Shown: positions 1 to 8,112, counted from the stretch's first letter. The stretch: 16,772 bases of DNA from JBEINZ01 sp040377825 (GCA_040377825.1 JBEINZ010000036.1:1-16772); one strand, 5' to 3'. The notes: generated by a model not told the origin, from the letters alone. Translations and numbers: made by a program.

Positions 1-1
1 C

Positions 2-58
2 GCCGTCTCGATCCTCGGTGACTGGCTGCGCGATCGTCTCGATCCGACACTTCGGTAA
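2..58 (+). CDS. C-terminal end of a DppC-type ABC permease (partial, cut by the window edge)
   Basis: Only the last 18 codons and the TAA stop are inside the window. They read as AVSILGDWLRDRLDPTLR, nearly the same as the end of the DppC-type permease at 1017-1904 (AVSLVGDWLRDRFDPTLER). That tail is typical of the second inner-membrane permease of dipeptide/opine/nickel importers. The stop lies 5 bases before the next start, so the genes are probably one transcript. I infer a paralogous permease from this short match; the rest of the gene is not visible. Confidence 0.7.
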   Translation, partial: AVSILGDWLRDRLDPTLR

Positions 59-63
59 GCGCG

Positions 64-1020
64 ATGCACAGGGTATTCGCCTTCGGAAAACTTACCGCGA
101 TCAAGCTCTTACGCGCGTTCGTCACGCTGTTCATTTGCGTTACGATCGTGTTCATCGTCCTGCGCTCGGCGGGCGATCCGCTCGCCTCGTTGCTTCCCGA
201 TGATACGCCGCCCGATGTCGTCGACATTTACCGCGAGCGCTTCGGCCTCGATCGGACGATCCTCGAACAATATGTCGGCTATATCGGTTCGCTCGCCCAA
301 GGCGATTTCGGCGTCTCCTTCGTCGAGCGCCGTCCGGCCTTCGATGTCGTAATGGAGCGCGTGCCGGCCACCTTGCAGCTCGGCGGCCTCGCGCTTTTGG
401 CGGCGATCCTGATCGGGCTGCCGCTTGGGATTCTCGCGACGGTCTATCGCGGCGGCCCGATCGATCGCCTTGCGATGGGGATTGCCGTCTTCGGCTATTC
501 GCTGCCGAACTTCTTTCTGGCGATCATCCTGATCCTTGTTTTCGCGCTCAATCTTCGCATGTTGCCCTCCGCCGGCTCCAACACGGTGTGGCATCTCATC
601 ATGCCGATGACAGTGCTTGCCGCGCCGGCGGCGGCAAAGATCGCGCGCTTCACGCGAGCGGCCATGGTCGAGGTGATCGGCCAGACCTTCATGCGTGCGG
701 CCGCCGCCAAGGGCGTGCCGGCATCACTCCGGCTGATCGGCCATGCGCTGCCGAACGCCGCCATTCCGGTCGTCACCTTTCTGGGCTTCGAAATCGGGCT
801 GATCATTGGCGGCGGTGTTGTCACGGAGAACATCTTCGCGTGGCCGGGCATCGGGCGCCTGCTCGTGCAGTCGGTCGGCCAGCGCGATCTCGCGGTCGTT
901 CAAACCATCGTGCTCTTGATCGCCTCGACGATGGTGCTCGCCAATTTGCTGGTCGATCTCGCCTATGGCTGGCTCGACCCGCGCATTCGCTCCGGCGCGT
1001 CGGCAGGTGAGGGGCGATGA
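64..1020 (+). CDS. DppB-type ABC transporter permease (dipeptide/opine/nickel family)
   Basis: Inner-membrane permease of 318 residues, the usual size for the DppB/OppB family. An N-terminal membrane segment (about residues 15-35) leads into a periplasmic stretch with the family pattern: SAGDP, then TPPDVVDIYRERFGLDR and QYVGYIGSLAQGDFG. Several further hydrophobic segments follow. The cytoplasmic EAA loop that docks on the ATPase is near residues 202-236 (RAAAAKGVPAS, then HALPNAAIPVV). It would pair with the DppC-type protein encoded next, whose start overlaps this stop by 4 bases (ATGA). The ribosome site before ATG 64 is weak and the upstream stop is 5 bases away, which suggests translational coupling. 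The substrate cannot be read from a permease of this family. Confidence 0.93.
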   Translation: MHRVFAFGKLTAIKLLRAFVTLFICVTIVFIVLRSAGDPLASLLPDDTPPDVVDIYRERFGLDRTILEQYVGYIGSLAQGDFGVSFVERRPAFDVVMERVPATLQLGGLALLAAILIGLPLGILATVYRGGPIDRLAMGIAVFGYSLPNFFLAIILILVFALNLRMLPSAGSNTVWHLIMPMTVLAAPAAAKIARFTRAAMVEVIGQTFMRAAAAKGVPASLRLIGHALPNAAIPVVTFLGFEIGLIIGGGVVTENIFAWPGIGRLLVQSVGQRDLAVVQTIVLLIASTMVLANLLVDLAYGWLDPRIRSGASAGEGR

Positions 1021-1904
1021 GCGCGCTCGAGCCAACTCTCGCGACGGCGCCCACCCGACCGATCAAGGCGGCGGCGACCGCGCTTCCGCCGCCGGCCATC
1101 ATGATTGCCTTCGCCGCGCTTGCCGTGATCGTGGTGGTCGCGATCGCCGCGGACTGGATCGCGCCTTATCATTACGCAAAGCAAAATCTCGCGGTGCGGC
1201 TCAGGCCTCCGGTCGGCTTCGGCGGAACATGGGCCTATCCGCTCGGCACCGACAATCTCGGCCGCGATGTCCTGTCCAGGCTCATCTACGGCATTCAGAC
1301 ATCGATCGGCATCGCCATCGCCGGCACCTTGATTGGGACGTTCTTCGGATCGCTCCTCGGCTTCATCGCCGCGCATCTCAGAGGCGCGGTGGACGAAATC
1401 CTGATGATGCTGGTCGATGTTCAGGCGGCCGTGCCCTACAACATCGTGGCGCTGGCGGCACTCGCCTTCTTCGGCAACAACCTGACGCTCTTCATCATTC
1501 TGCTCGGACTGGAGGGCTGGGAGCGTTATGCCCGGCTCGCGCGCGGGCTGGTTCTGGCGGAGCTCGCAAAGCCCTACGCGGCCGCGATCCGAGGCTTTGG
1601 CGCCTCGGCGTTCCGGCTGCATGCTCGCCATATCCTGCCGAGCGTGGCCGCCGGCCTCGTTGTCCAAGCGACGATCTATTTTCCGAGCATCATTCTGCTT
1701 GAAACCTCGATTTCGTTCCTCGGCCTCGGCATCCAGCCGCCACGAACGTCGCTTGGCCTGATGCTCGGGCAGGGGAGGGCCTACCTCGCCAATGCGTGGT
1801 GGATCGCGGTCGCGCCGGGCATGGCGATTTTCGTCACGACCCTTGCCGTCAGCCTTGTCGGCGATTGGCTGCGCGATCGGTTTGATCCCACGCTCGAACG
1901 ATAA
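1017..1904 (+). CDS. DppC-type ABC transporter permease
   Basis: Inner-membrane permease of 295 residues, a normal length for DppC/OppC. A cytoplasmic N-terminus precedes a membrane segment at about residues 28-48. The family signature GTDNLGRDVLSRLIYGIQTS follows, then more membrane segments and the EAA loop (AAAIRGFGASAFRLHARHILPS). The end is FLGLGIQPPRTSLGLML and the GDWLRDRFDPTLER tail. ATG 1017 overlaps the DppB stop and is preceded by the purine-rich AGGTGAGGGG. Its C-terminus closely matches the partial gene at the left edge, so two DppC-like genes flank one DppB gene. It should form the membrane channel with the DppB partner and a missing, probably upstream, ATPase. Confidence 0.93.
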   Translation: MSALEPTLATAPTRPIKAAATALPPPAIMIAFAALAVIVVVAIAADWIAPYHYAKQNLAVRLRPPVGFGGTWAYPLGTDNLGRDVLSRLIYGIQTSIGIAIAGTLIGTFFGSLLGFIAAHLRGAVDEILMMLVDVQAAVPYNIVALAALAFFGNNLTLFIILLGLEGWERYARLARGLVLAELAKPYAAAIRGFGASAFRLHARHILPSVAAGLVVQATIYFPSIILLETSISFLGLGIQPPRTSLGLMLGQGRAYLANAWWIAVAPGMAIFVTTLAVSLVGDWLRDRFDPTLER

Positions 1905-1913
1905 CCGTCATCT

Positions 1914-1933
1914 GGGCGTGATGCGCCTCGCAT
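1914..1933 (+). other. Possible intercistronic hairpin between permease and binding-protein genes
   Basis: The 63-base gap before the binding-protein gene holds two mutually exclusive small inverted repeats. One is ATGCG-CCT-CGCAT (1921-1933). The other is GGCG (1915-1918) pairing with CGCC (1924-1927). Small hairpins at such junctions often shield upstream mRNA or adjust expression of the binding protein. No T-run follows, so it is not an intrinsic terminator. The stems are short and could be chance. Confidence 0.25.
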
Positions 1934-1967
1934 ACTACCAAACAGTCCGAACCAGGGGGCTATCCAT

Positions 1968-3539
1968 ATGATTCCGTTGAACCGTCGCCACTTCATGCAA
2001 GGCGCGGCCGCCGCGCCGCTGTTTATGGCAACCACCTCGATCGCATCGGCGCAGAGCGCGGACAAGCGTCCTCCGATGGTTATTGCGGTTGCCGGCCTTC
2101 CGGCAACGCTCGAGCCGGCTCGCGAACTGTCCAACGTCGGAACGCGCGTCACCTACTCGATGTTCGACACGCTGATCCGCCGCGATTTCCTCGGCTCACC
2201 GGACGGCGGCGGATCCGCGTTGAAGCCGCATTTGGCGACATCGTGGGAACGCAAGGGCCCCAGCGAGCTGATCGTGTCCCTACGCAAGGGCGTGAAGTTC
2301 CACAACGGCGACGAAATGACGGCGGCCGACGTGGCCTATACGTTCCGCGACGGGCGCCTGCGCGGCGAGAAGCCGGAAATCCCGGATGGTCGCGCTTATT
2401 TCGGCATCCTCGACAAGGTCGAGGCGCTCGACCCCTACACCGTTCGCTTCACCACGCGCGTGCCCGACGTGTTGCTCGAGCAGCGCCTTGCGTCCTGGGC
2501 GTCGTGGATCGTCAACAAGCGTCACTATGAAGCCGTCGGTGTTGAGGGCTTTTCGCGCAATCCGGTCGGCACCGGTCCTTACAAGTTCGCCCGGATGGTT
2601 TCGAACGATTTCATCGCGCTCGACGCCTTCGACGATTATTGGATGGGCCGCCCGACCGCCAAGACCGTCACGTTCAAGGCGATCCCGGAACTCGCCGCGC
2701 GCGTCGCCGGCCTGATTTCCGGCGAATACGACCTGATCACCAACATTCCGCCGGATCAAGCCAGCCTGATCGAGGGCCAAAAGACCGTCGAGGCGCGTTC
2801 GGTGGTGCTCGCGAACTCGCACCTTCTCATCTATGACGAGAAGGGCCCGATGATGGCGGACAAGCGGATACGTCAGGCGCTCTCCTTCGCCATCGACCGC
2901 CAAAAGTTGGTCGACACGCTGTGGCTCGGCAAGGCCGTCGTTCCGGCCGGTCACAACTATCCCGAATACGGCCAGATGTATCTTGAGGGCCGGAAGCTCG
3001 CCTTTGATCCGGCGAAGGCCAAGGCGTTGCTGAAGGAAGCCGGCTACAAGGGCGAACCGATCGTCTACCGGACCTTGCCGAACTATTACACCAACGCGCT
3101 CGATGCGGCTCAGATCATCATCGAGATGTGGAAAGACGTCGGCATCAACGCGTCGGTCCAGGTCGTCGAAAACTTCAACCAGATGGCCGCCGCCGGGCAG
3201 CAGGTCGGCAACACCTCCAACTCCACGCGCTTGCCCGATCCGATCGGCGCCTTGTGGATCTCGTGGGGACCGAATAGCTCGATCCAGCGCGATAAGCTGT
3301 GGACCACGACCGCGGCCTTTAACACCGCCGGCCGCGCGCTCGAAGCGGAGACCGATCCGGTCAAGCGCAAGGCGCTGTTCAAGGTCATGCTCGATGCCTT
3401 CGAGGACGAAGTGCCGGGCACCATCCTCTATCAACCGCTCGAGATCTACGGCGTGAAGAAGTCGATCGCGTGGCGGCCGACGACCTTCTTCTTCATGGAT
3501 CTGCGCCCGGACAACCTGTCCTTCGACCGTACGCCCTGA
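1968..3539 (+). CDS. Tat-secreted family 5 ABC solute-binding protein
   Basis: Periplasmic binding protein of 523 residues, the size of the DppA/OppA/NikA family (SBP_bac_5). The N-terminus carries a twin-arginine signal: R6-R7-H-F-M-Q, a hydrophobic stretch, and an A-x-A cleavage site after about residue 28 (ASA/QS). Export would then be in folded form. Family features seen: the opening LPATLEPAREL, the LRKGVKFHNGDEMTAADVAYTF region with its typical FHNG, NPVGTGPYKF, and AIDRQKLV. AGGGGG nine bases upstream of ATG 1968 supports the start. It follows the two permeases and precedes two phosphohydrolase genes, so it likely selects the imported solute. The family binds peptides, opines, nickel chelates, sugars and glutathione, so homology alone does not settle the ligand. 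Confidence 0.93.
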   Translation: MIPLNRRHFMQGAAAAPLFMATTSIASAQSADKRPPMVIAVAGLPATLEPARELSNVGTRVTYSMFDTLIRRDFLGSPDGGGSALKPHLATSWERKGPSELIVSLRKGVKFHNGDEMTAADVAYTFRDGRLRGEKPEIPDGRAYFGILDKVEALDPYTVRFTTRVPDVLLEQRLASWASWIVNKRHYEAVGVEGFSRNPVGTGPYKFARMVSNDFIALDAFDDYWMGRPTAKTVTFKAIPELAARVAGLISGEYDLITNIPPDQASLIEGQKTVEARSVVLANSHLLIYDEKGPMMADKRIRQALSFAIDRQKLVDTLWLGKAVVPAGHNYPEYGQMYLEGRKLAFDPAKAKALLKEAGYKGEPIVYRTLPNYYTNALDAAQIIIEMWKDVGINASVQVVENFNQMAAAGQQVGNTSNSTRLPDPIGALWISWGPNSSIQRDKLWTTTAAFNTAGRALEAETDPVKRKALFKVMLDAFEDEVPGTILYQPLEIYGVKKSIAWRPTTFFFMDLRPDNLSFDRTP

Positions 3540-3548
3540 GCCAGACCG

Positions 3549-4454
3549 ATGAGCGAGACCCTCACCTTCGTGCAAGTCTCCGACACCCACCTGTCGGAGA
3601 CCCATGCCTATTTCACCGCGAATTGGCCGGTGTTCCTGGCCGAGATGGAGCGGCTTCAACCCGCTTTTGTCGTGAACTCGGGCGACATCTCGTTCAACGG
3701 ACCTGACAATCCGGCCGATCTCGCCTTCGCGCGCGCATGCCATGATCGGCTATCGGCGCCGTGGCGGGCGATCGGCGGCAACCACGACATCGGCGAGGCG
3801 CCCCGCGCCTCCCGCCTCGCGCAGCCGGTGAACGATGCGCGGCTCGCCGCATGGCGCAGCCATGTCGGTCCCTCGTGGTGGCATGAAGATATCGGTGAAG
3901 GCGCTCTCCGGCTTCGGCTGGTCGGGCTCGATACCGCATTGATGGGGAGCGACCACGATCAGGAAGCCGCGCAGATCGCGTTTTTCGAGCGGACGCTCGC
4001 CGAGCGCGACGGCCTGCCCGTGATCGTGTTCGTGCATATGCCGCCTTACTCGGACGATCCGGTTGACCAGCGGCTGACGACGCACTGCATCCTGCCGGAG
4101 CCGCGCCGCTGGCTCCTCGACCGGTGTCTGTCAGGTGGCGTCATCACGATCGCGGCCGGCCACATCCATCGCCACACGGTGAAGGATTATAAGGGCCTTC
4201 CGATCGTCACGGCGCCCGGGACGTCGTTTTCCAACATTCCGAAGACAATCCCGGCCGGCTGGACGCGGGCGCGGGCGGGTTATCTTGTTTGGACCTACGA
4301 TGGGACCGCACTTACGAATCGGTTGGTGGAACCGCGCTTGTTTATGACGGTCGACGCAAGCAACTGGACCGATGCCACGGGTACGACGACAAATCTGCCG
4401 CGCCGATTGCTGACGTCACTCCCCGAGGTCGCCATTCCCGCCGCCGTCGTTTGA
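3549..4454 (+). CDS. Calcineurin-like metallophosphoesterase (class III phosphodiesterase type)
   Basis: A 301-residue protein with the complete two-metal phosphoesterase set: D12-T-H14, G45-D46, G77-N78-H79-D80, H163 (VFVHMPP), and G204-H205-I-H207. These ligands and their spacing match the CpdA/GpdQ type, whose members cleave cyclic nucleotides, glycerophosphodiesters and similar esters. No signal peptide or membrane segment is seen, so it should act in the cytoplasm. It starts 9 bases after the binding-protein stop without a convincing ribosome site, which suggests coupling to that gene. The roughly 45-residue tail beyond the metal core, rich in Thr and Leu, has no recognised function. The domain is clear; the substrate is not. 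Its place in an importer operon suggests it processes the imported compound. Confidence 0.9.
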   Translation: MSETLTFVQVSDTHLSETHAYFTANWPVFLAEMERLQPAFVVNSGDISFNGPDNPADLAFARACHDRLSAPWRAIGGNHDIGEAPRASRLAQPVNDARLAAWRSHVGPSWWHEDIGEGALRLRLVGLDTALMGSDHDQEAAQIAFFERTLAERDGLPVIVFVHMPPYSDDPVDQRLTTHCILPEPRRWLLDRCLSGGVITIAAGHIHRHTVKDYKGLPIVTAPGTSFSNIPKTIPAGWTRARAGYLVWTYDGTALTNRLVEPRLFMTVDASNWTDATGTTTNLPRRLLTSLPEVAIPAAVV

Positions 4455-4542
4455 CCTTGAGCCTGGAGCAATTCCTTATCGATCGAATGGACCGATCAGA
4501 TCGGGAAACGCGCTAAACACGTCGTCCATTCCGGAGATAACC

Positions 4543-5817
4543 ATGCCACATCCGATCGTCGTCACCGTCATCTGCGACGGTCACCGTCCCGATTTCGTCT
4601 CCGATGCGATCACGCCGACCATGGCCTCGCTGCGGCGGGCGGGGACATGGTTTGCCGATCAACGGGGCATTTTCCCGTCGGCGACGCGGGCATCCTCGGC
4701 CTCGATCGCAACTGGCTCCTATCCGGTCAATCACGGCCTGCGCGGCAATTCGATGGGCTTGCCCATTCCCGGCGGGCACGAATTCCATGATGCCGGCAAG
4801 CCCGAGTTTTACGATGCCTATCGCGCGCATTTCGGCCGCATGTTGAAGCGCCCGGCGCTGGCCGAGCGCGTGGCCGATCACGGCGGCGCGGTGCTGTGCT
4901 TCAATGTTTCGCCCGGCGCGACGTACTTTCACGATAGCTACGGCCACGGCACGCTGTATCATCGGGAGCTGAGCTACGGCCCGGGGCGGATCCCGCTTGC
5001 CGAAAAGATTGTCTCGCCGCCGGGTGCTATCGGCGACGCCATCATGACGACCCGTTTCTTGCGCGTTCTTGAGGAAAACCCGCCGGCCGTCGCAACGCTC
5101 TGGCTCACCGAGCCGGATACATCAATGCATGCCGCGCCGCTCGGGTCGGACACGCATTTGAAGGCGCTCGCCGAGGTCGATCGTCAAGTCGCGCGCGTTG
5201 CCGAAGCCGTGGAACGACTGCGCGACGCCGGTCACGACGTCCTGTTCTTCGTCGGGTCCGACCATGGCCATGAGGGCGTCACCGAAGTGATCCCGGTGGA
5301 GCGGCGGCTTTTCGAGGCGGGCTTCAAATCCACCTTGGAAGGCCCGGAAATCGTTGTCGCCCCGCAGGGCTCGGCCGCCTTCATCCATTTCGGCGGGGAC
5401 TCGCTCTCCCGTCGCCATGAGGCGGCTCAATGGCTCGCCGAGCAGCCTTGGGTCGGCGCCGTCATCGCGGGTGAGGATTTGGCCGAGCTCGGCCAGATTC
5501 CCGGTGACGATCTCATCGCCATCGACATGGCCAAGACCGAGGGCAGTAACATTCATGGCGTGCCGGGCCTGACCGCGATGGTCGTGCGCTATTCGGAGGC
5601 CGAGGATGACGTCCGAAAGGACTGCGGCATGCATGGCGGGCGCGGTCGGTATGAAACCAATCCGACGCTGATTGCGGTCGGCCGTGGCTTCGAGGCCGGT
5701 AGCGTGATCACGGAACGCACCTCGATCACCGATATCGCCCCAACAGCGCTCGTCCATCTCGGCCTGCCGACCGACGGGCTAGACGGCCGCGCCCGTCAGC
5801 AGCTCGCGCTGGTTTAA
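4543..5817 (+). CDS. Alkaline-phosphatase-superfamily phosphodiesterase / nucleotide pyrophosphatase-like
   Basis: A 424-residue protein with the full metal site of the type I phosphodiesterase/NPP branch: D12 (ICDGHRPD), predicted nucleophile T48, D192 and H196 (EPDTSMH), D240-H241 (SDHGH), and H364 (MHGGRGRYETNPTLIAVG). The nucleophile region reads FPSATRASSASIATG, where classical NPPs have FPTxTFPNHxxxVTG, so the Asn after the nucleophile is replaced. No signal peptide is visible, whereas many family members are exported; this one is probably cytoplasmic. CCGGAG sits nine bases before the ATG. An 88-base gap separates it from the metallophosphoesterase, with no clear terminator or promoter. 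Likely reaction: hydrolysis of a phosphodiester, phosphoanhydride or phosphonate ester. Phosphonoacetate hydrolase is an alternative within the same superfamily. Confidence 0.87.
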   Translation: MPHPIVVTVICDGHRPDFVSDAITPTMASLRRAGTWFADQRGIFPSATRASSASIATGSYPVNHGLRGNSMGLPIPGGHEFHDAGKPEFYDAYRAHFGRMLKRPALAERVADHGGAVLCFNVSPGATYFHDSYGHGTLYHRELSYGPGRIPLAEKIVSPPGAIGDAIMTTRFLRVLEENPPAVATLWLTEPDTSMHAAPLGSDTHLKALAEVDRQVARVAEAVERLRDAGHDVLFFVGSDHGHEGVTEVIPVERRLFEAGFKSTLEGPEIVVAPQGSAAFIHFGGDSLSRRHEAAQWLAEQPWVGAVIAGEDLAELGQIPGDDLIAIDMAKTEGSNIHGVPGLTAMVVRYSEAEDDVRKDCGMHGGRGRYETNPTLIAVGRGFEAGSVITERTSITDIAPTALVHLGLPTDGLDGRARQQLALV

Positions 5818-5819
5818 GG

Positions 5820-7154
5820 TTATCCGACCGCCGTGCCCTGAAGATCATACGCATCCGCGCGCTCGATCTTCACGGTCACGATATCGCCGGGGCGCAAAGG
5901 GCGGCGGGAGGCCACGTATGTCGTCCCGTCGATGTCCGGCGCGTCCCATTTGGTCCGGCCCTTGGCGACCGTCGGACCGACCTCGTCGATGATCACGGGG
6001 ACGCGGCGGCCGACGCGGGCGCGCTGGAGGCGGTCCGATATTGCCTGCTGATGGCGCATGAACCGATGCCAGCGCTCGTCCTGAACCTCCTTCGGAACGG
6101 CATCGGCGATTGCGTTGGCCGGCGCTCCGGCAACCGGTTCGTAGCGGAAGCAGCCGACCCGATCGAGCTTCGCCTCGCTTAGCCAATCGAGCAATTCCTG
6201 GAAGTCAGCCTCGCTCTCGCCGGGAAACCCAACAATGAATGTTGAACGGATCGCAAGATCCGGCGCGGTCTCGCGCCACGCGCGGATCCGATCAAGCGTC
6301 TTTTCCTGATGCGCCGGCCGCCGCATGGCCTTGAGCACGGTCGGCGAGGCGTGCTGGAACGGAATATCGAGATAGGGCAGCACCTTGCCGTCGGCCATCA
6401 GGCCAATGACCTCGTCGACATGCGGGTAGGGGTAGACATAGTGAAGGCGGATCCAGGCGCCGAGTTCGCCGAGCTCGCGCGCGAGATCAAGGAACTTCGC
6501 GCGCACCATGCGGTCCTTAAACGCGCTTTCGGCATAACGAATATCCACGCCATAGGCCGAGGTATCCTGGCTGATGACGAGGATCTCCTTGACCCCGGCC
6601 TTGACCAGCCGCTCCGCTTCGCGCAGCACGTCGCCCGCCGGTCGCGAGACGAGATCGCCGCGCAATTTGGGAATGATGCAGAAACTGCAGCGGTTGTTGC
6701 AGCCTTCGGAAATCTTCAAATAGGCATAGTGGCGCGGGGTTAGCTTGATGCCCTGTGGCGGGATGAGATCGAGGAAGGGATCGTGCGCGGGCGGCGCGAC
6801 CGCGTGCACCGCGCCGACCACGCTTTCATAAGCCTGCGGGCCGGTGATCGCCAAAACGTTCGGGAAGGCGTCACGGATCTGTTCAGGCTCGGCGCCCATG
6901 CACCCGGTGACGATGACCTTGCCGTTCTCCGCCATGGCCTTGCCGATCGCCTCAAGGCTTTCCACCTTTGCGCTGTCGAGAAAGCCGCAGGTGTTGACGA
7001 CGACGACATCCGCCCCGCCATGGGTCTTGGTCAGTTCATAGCCTTCGGCGCGCAGCTGGGTGATGATGCGTTCGCTATCGACCAGAGCCTTCGGGCAGCC
7101 GAGGCTGACGAAGGAGATTTTCGGGGCAGCGGCGGCTTCGGCGACGTCGGTCAT
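5820..7154 (-). CDS. rimO: Ribosomal protein S12 methylthiotransferase RimO
   Basis: Radical SAM enzyme of 444 residues, the normal length. It places a methylthio group on the beta carbon of a conserved aspartate in ribosomal protein S12. Visible parts: an N-terminal UPF0004 domain with the first Fe-S cluster cysteines C20 (SLGCPKALVDSE), C56 (NTCGF) and C85 (TGCMG); the radical SAM triad C152-xxx-C156-xx-C159 (EGCNNRCSFCIIPKLRG); and a C-terminal TRAM domain at about 375-440. SLGCPKALVDSE and IIPKLRGDLVSRP favour RimO over the tRNA-modifying relative MiaB. It lies 51 bases downstream of the CbiX-like gene on the same strand. Its stop is two bases from the stop of the convergent phosphodiesterase gene, leaving no room for a terminator between them. 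Confidence 0.97.
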   Translation of the reverse strand: MTDVAEAAAAPKISFVSLGCPKALVDSERIITQLRAEGYELTKTHGGADVVVVNTCGFLDSAKVESLEAIGKAMAENGKVIVTGCMGAEPEQIRDAFPNVLAITGPQAYESVVGAVHAVAPPAHDPFLDLIPPQGIKLTPRHYAYLKISEGCNNRCSFCIIPKLRGDLVSRPAGDVLREAERLVKAGVKEILVISQDTSAYGVDIRYAESAFKDRMVRAKFLDLARELGELGAWIRLHYVYPYPHVDEVIGLMADGKVLPYLDIPFQHASPTVLKAMRRPAHQEKTLDRIRAWRETAPDLAIRSTFIVGFPGESEADFQELLDWLSEAKLDRVGCFRYEPVAGAPANAIADAVPKEVQDERWHRFMRHQQAISDRLQRARVGRRVPVIIDEVGPTVAKGRTKWDAPDIDGTTYVASRRPLRPGDIVTVKIERADAYDLQGTAVG

Positions 7155-7205
7155 CTGGTCTTGGTTTCCATGCAGGAAGGGGCGATCAGCTTGGGCTTAC
7201 GCGCT

Positions 7206-7988
7206 TTACCGTGAAATGCAATCGAACACCGCGCGAGCGACGATATCGACCACCCCGGCGTCAGCACCGATCGCCGTGATGTGATGGCGGACCGACGGGG
7301 TATCGTCGACCACGGACTTCACATCGTCGAGCGCATGGGTCCCTTCAGAAGCGAAGTAGCCGAGGACGATCGCGGGCTGGGCCTCGGCAATCACGGTCGA
7401 ATAAAGCGGCGCCTCCTCGATGAAGCCGAGGTGCAGCTTTGCGAACCCGCGCTGGCGCAGCGCCGCGGCGACGCCTTCCGCCGCGCGCCGCGACGCCGGC
7501 TCCCCAGACCGCGAACCATGGGCGATCAACGCGATGGGTTGCTCACCGCGCGCGAAGGCGACGGCCGCGTCCAAGCGGGCTTCGATTAAATCGGTCAGGC
7601 CCGGATCATGTCCGAACGGCGTGAGGGTATGAAACGTCGCAAAGCCGCTGTCTGTCAGGATCTTCGGCAATTTCACGCGGACAAAGTAGCCATCCGTCAT
7701 GAAAAACGGATAGATCACAACCGATTTCGCTGCGCCACCCAGCCGCGCGCGCGCTTCGGCGAACGTTTCCGGTCGCTTCAACACGGCCCATTCAACGGGC
7801 ACGCCCATCCGCCGGCTCAAGCTTTCGGCCAGCGCTTGGACGACAGCATCTCTACCGTCGGCGCCGCCATCGCCATGCGCCGTGATCAGGATAACATCGG
7901 CGATGGACCTGCGCGCATCGACAATGGGATCCGCCCCGCATTGGGAGGAGGTCGCGCCATCGAGGCGATGTGCATCAGAGCTGTGCAT
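7206..7988 (-). CDS. Two-domain CbiX-like (sirohydrochlorin chelatase-type) protein
   Basis: Chosen start ATG 7988 gives 260 residues; the frame stays open to 8054 but lacks the good ribosome site. The protein has two CbiX half-domains. The first starts around ITAHGDGG (H38) and contains VVIYPFFMTDGYFVRVKLP, matching the PxFxxxGYHVRxDxP region of CbiX. The second starts at ALIAHGSRSG and ends with VLGYFASEGTHALDDV. The family inserts cobalt, nickel or iron into tetrapyrroles, using conserved His residues near each HG motif. Both His positions are kept, though the first half has HGDG rather than HGSR. No other cobalamin or siroheme gene is in the window, so the metal and tetrapyrrole are unknown. 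Confidence 0.82.
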   Translation of the reverse strand: MHSSDAHRLDGATSSQCGADPIVDARRSIADVILITAHGDGGADGRDAVVQALAESLSRRMGVPVEWAVLKRPETFAEARARLGGAAKSVVIYPFFMTDGYFVRVKLPKILTDSGFATFHTLTPFGHDPGLTDLIEARLDAAVAFARGEQPIALIAHGSRSGEPASRRAAEGVAAALRQRGFAKLHLGFIEEAPLYSTVIAEAQPAIVLGYFASEGTHALDDVKSVVDDTPSVRHHITAIGADAGVVDIVARAVFDCISR

Positions 7989-7993
7989 TGCGT

Positions 7994-8000
7994 CTTTCCT
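7994..8000 (-). promoter_or_regulatory. Ribosome binding site that decides the CbiX-like start
   Basis: Reading on the minus strand, AGGAAAG lies at 8000-7994, with 8 bases between AGGA and ATG 7988. The longer reading from 8054 would place this site inside the coding region and would add a 22-residue Arg/Cys-rich extension unlike CbiX proteins. I therefore prefer 7988. Confidence 0.6.
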
Positions 8001-8100
8001 AAAACGTCGCGAACAGGCGCATTCGTCGGCCGGCACTCTGCGCGAGGCAAACATTCACATAGTCGGCATGGCAATCAAAAACACGTCGAAATTGATGTAA

Positions 8101-8112
8101 ATTAAAGCTAAT
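8101..8112. promoter_or_regulatory. Candidate LysR-type binding site in the divergent intergenic region
   Basis: The 269 bases between the CbiX-like start and the LysR start include an AT-rich island (about 8090-8115) in otherwise GC-rich DNA. Within it, ATTA-N4-TAAT at 8101-8112 is an imperfect dyad of the sort LysR proteins can use. I could not see a convincing promoter for either gene, nor a cobalamin riboswitch. The site is a guess from position and composition. Confidence 0.2.

Noticed and set aside
2280..3743. 487-codon open frame on the minus strand opposite the solute-binding protein
   Set aside because: It lies wholly against a clear family 5 binding protein. The product is rich in Arg, Asp and Gly with no motif, typical of antisense frames in GC-rich genes.
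7608..8105. 165-codon plus-strand frame opposite the CbiX-like gene
   Set aside because: Antisense shadow of a gene with clear CbiX motifs; the product shows no family features.
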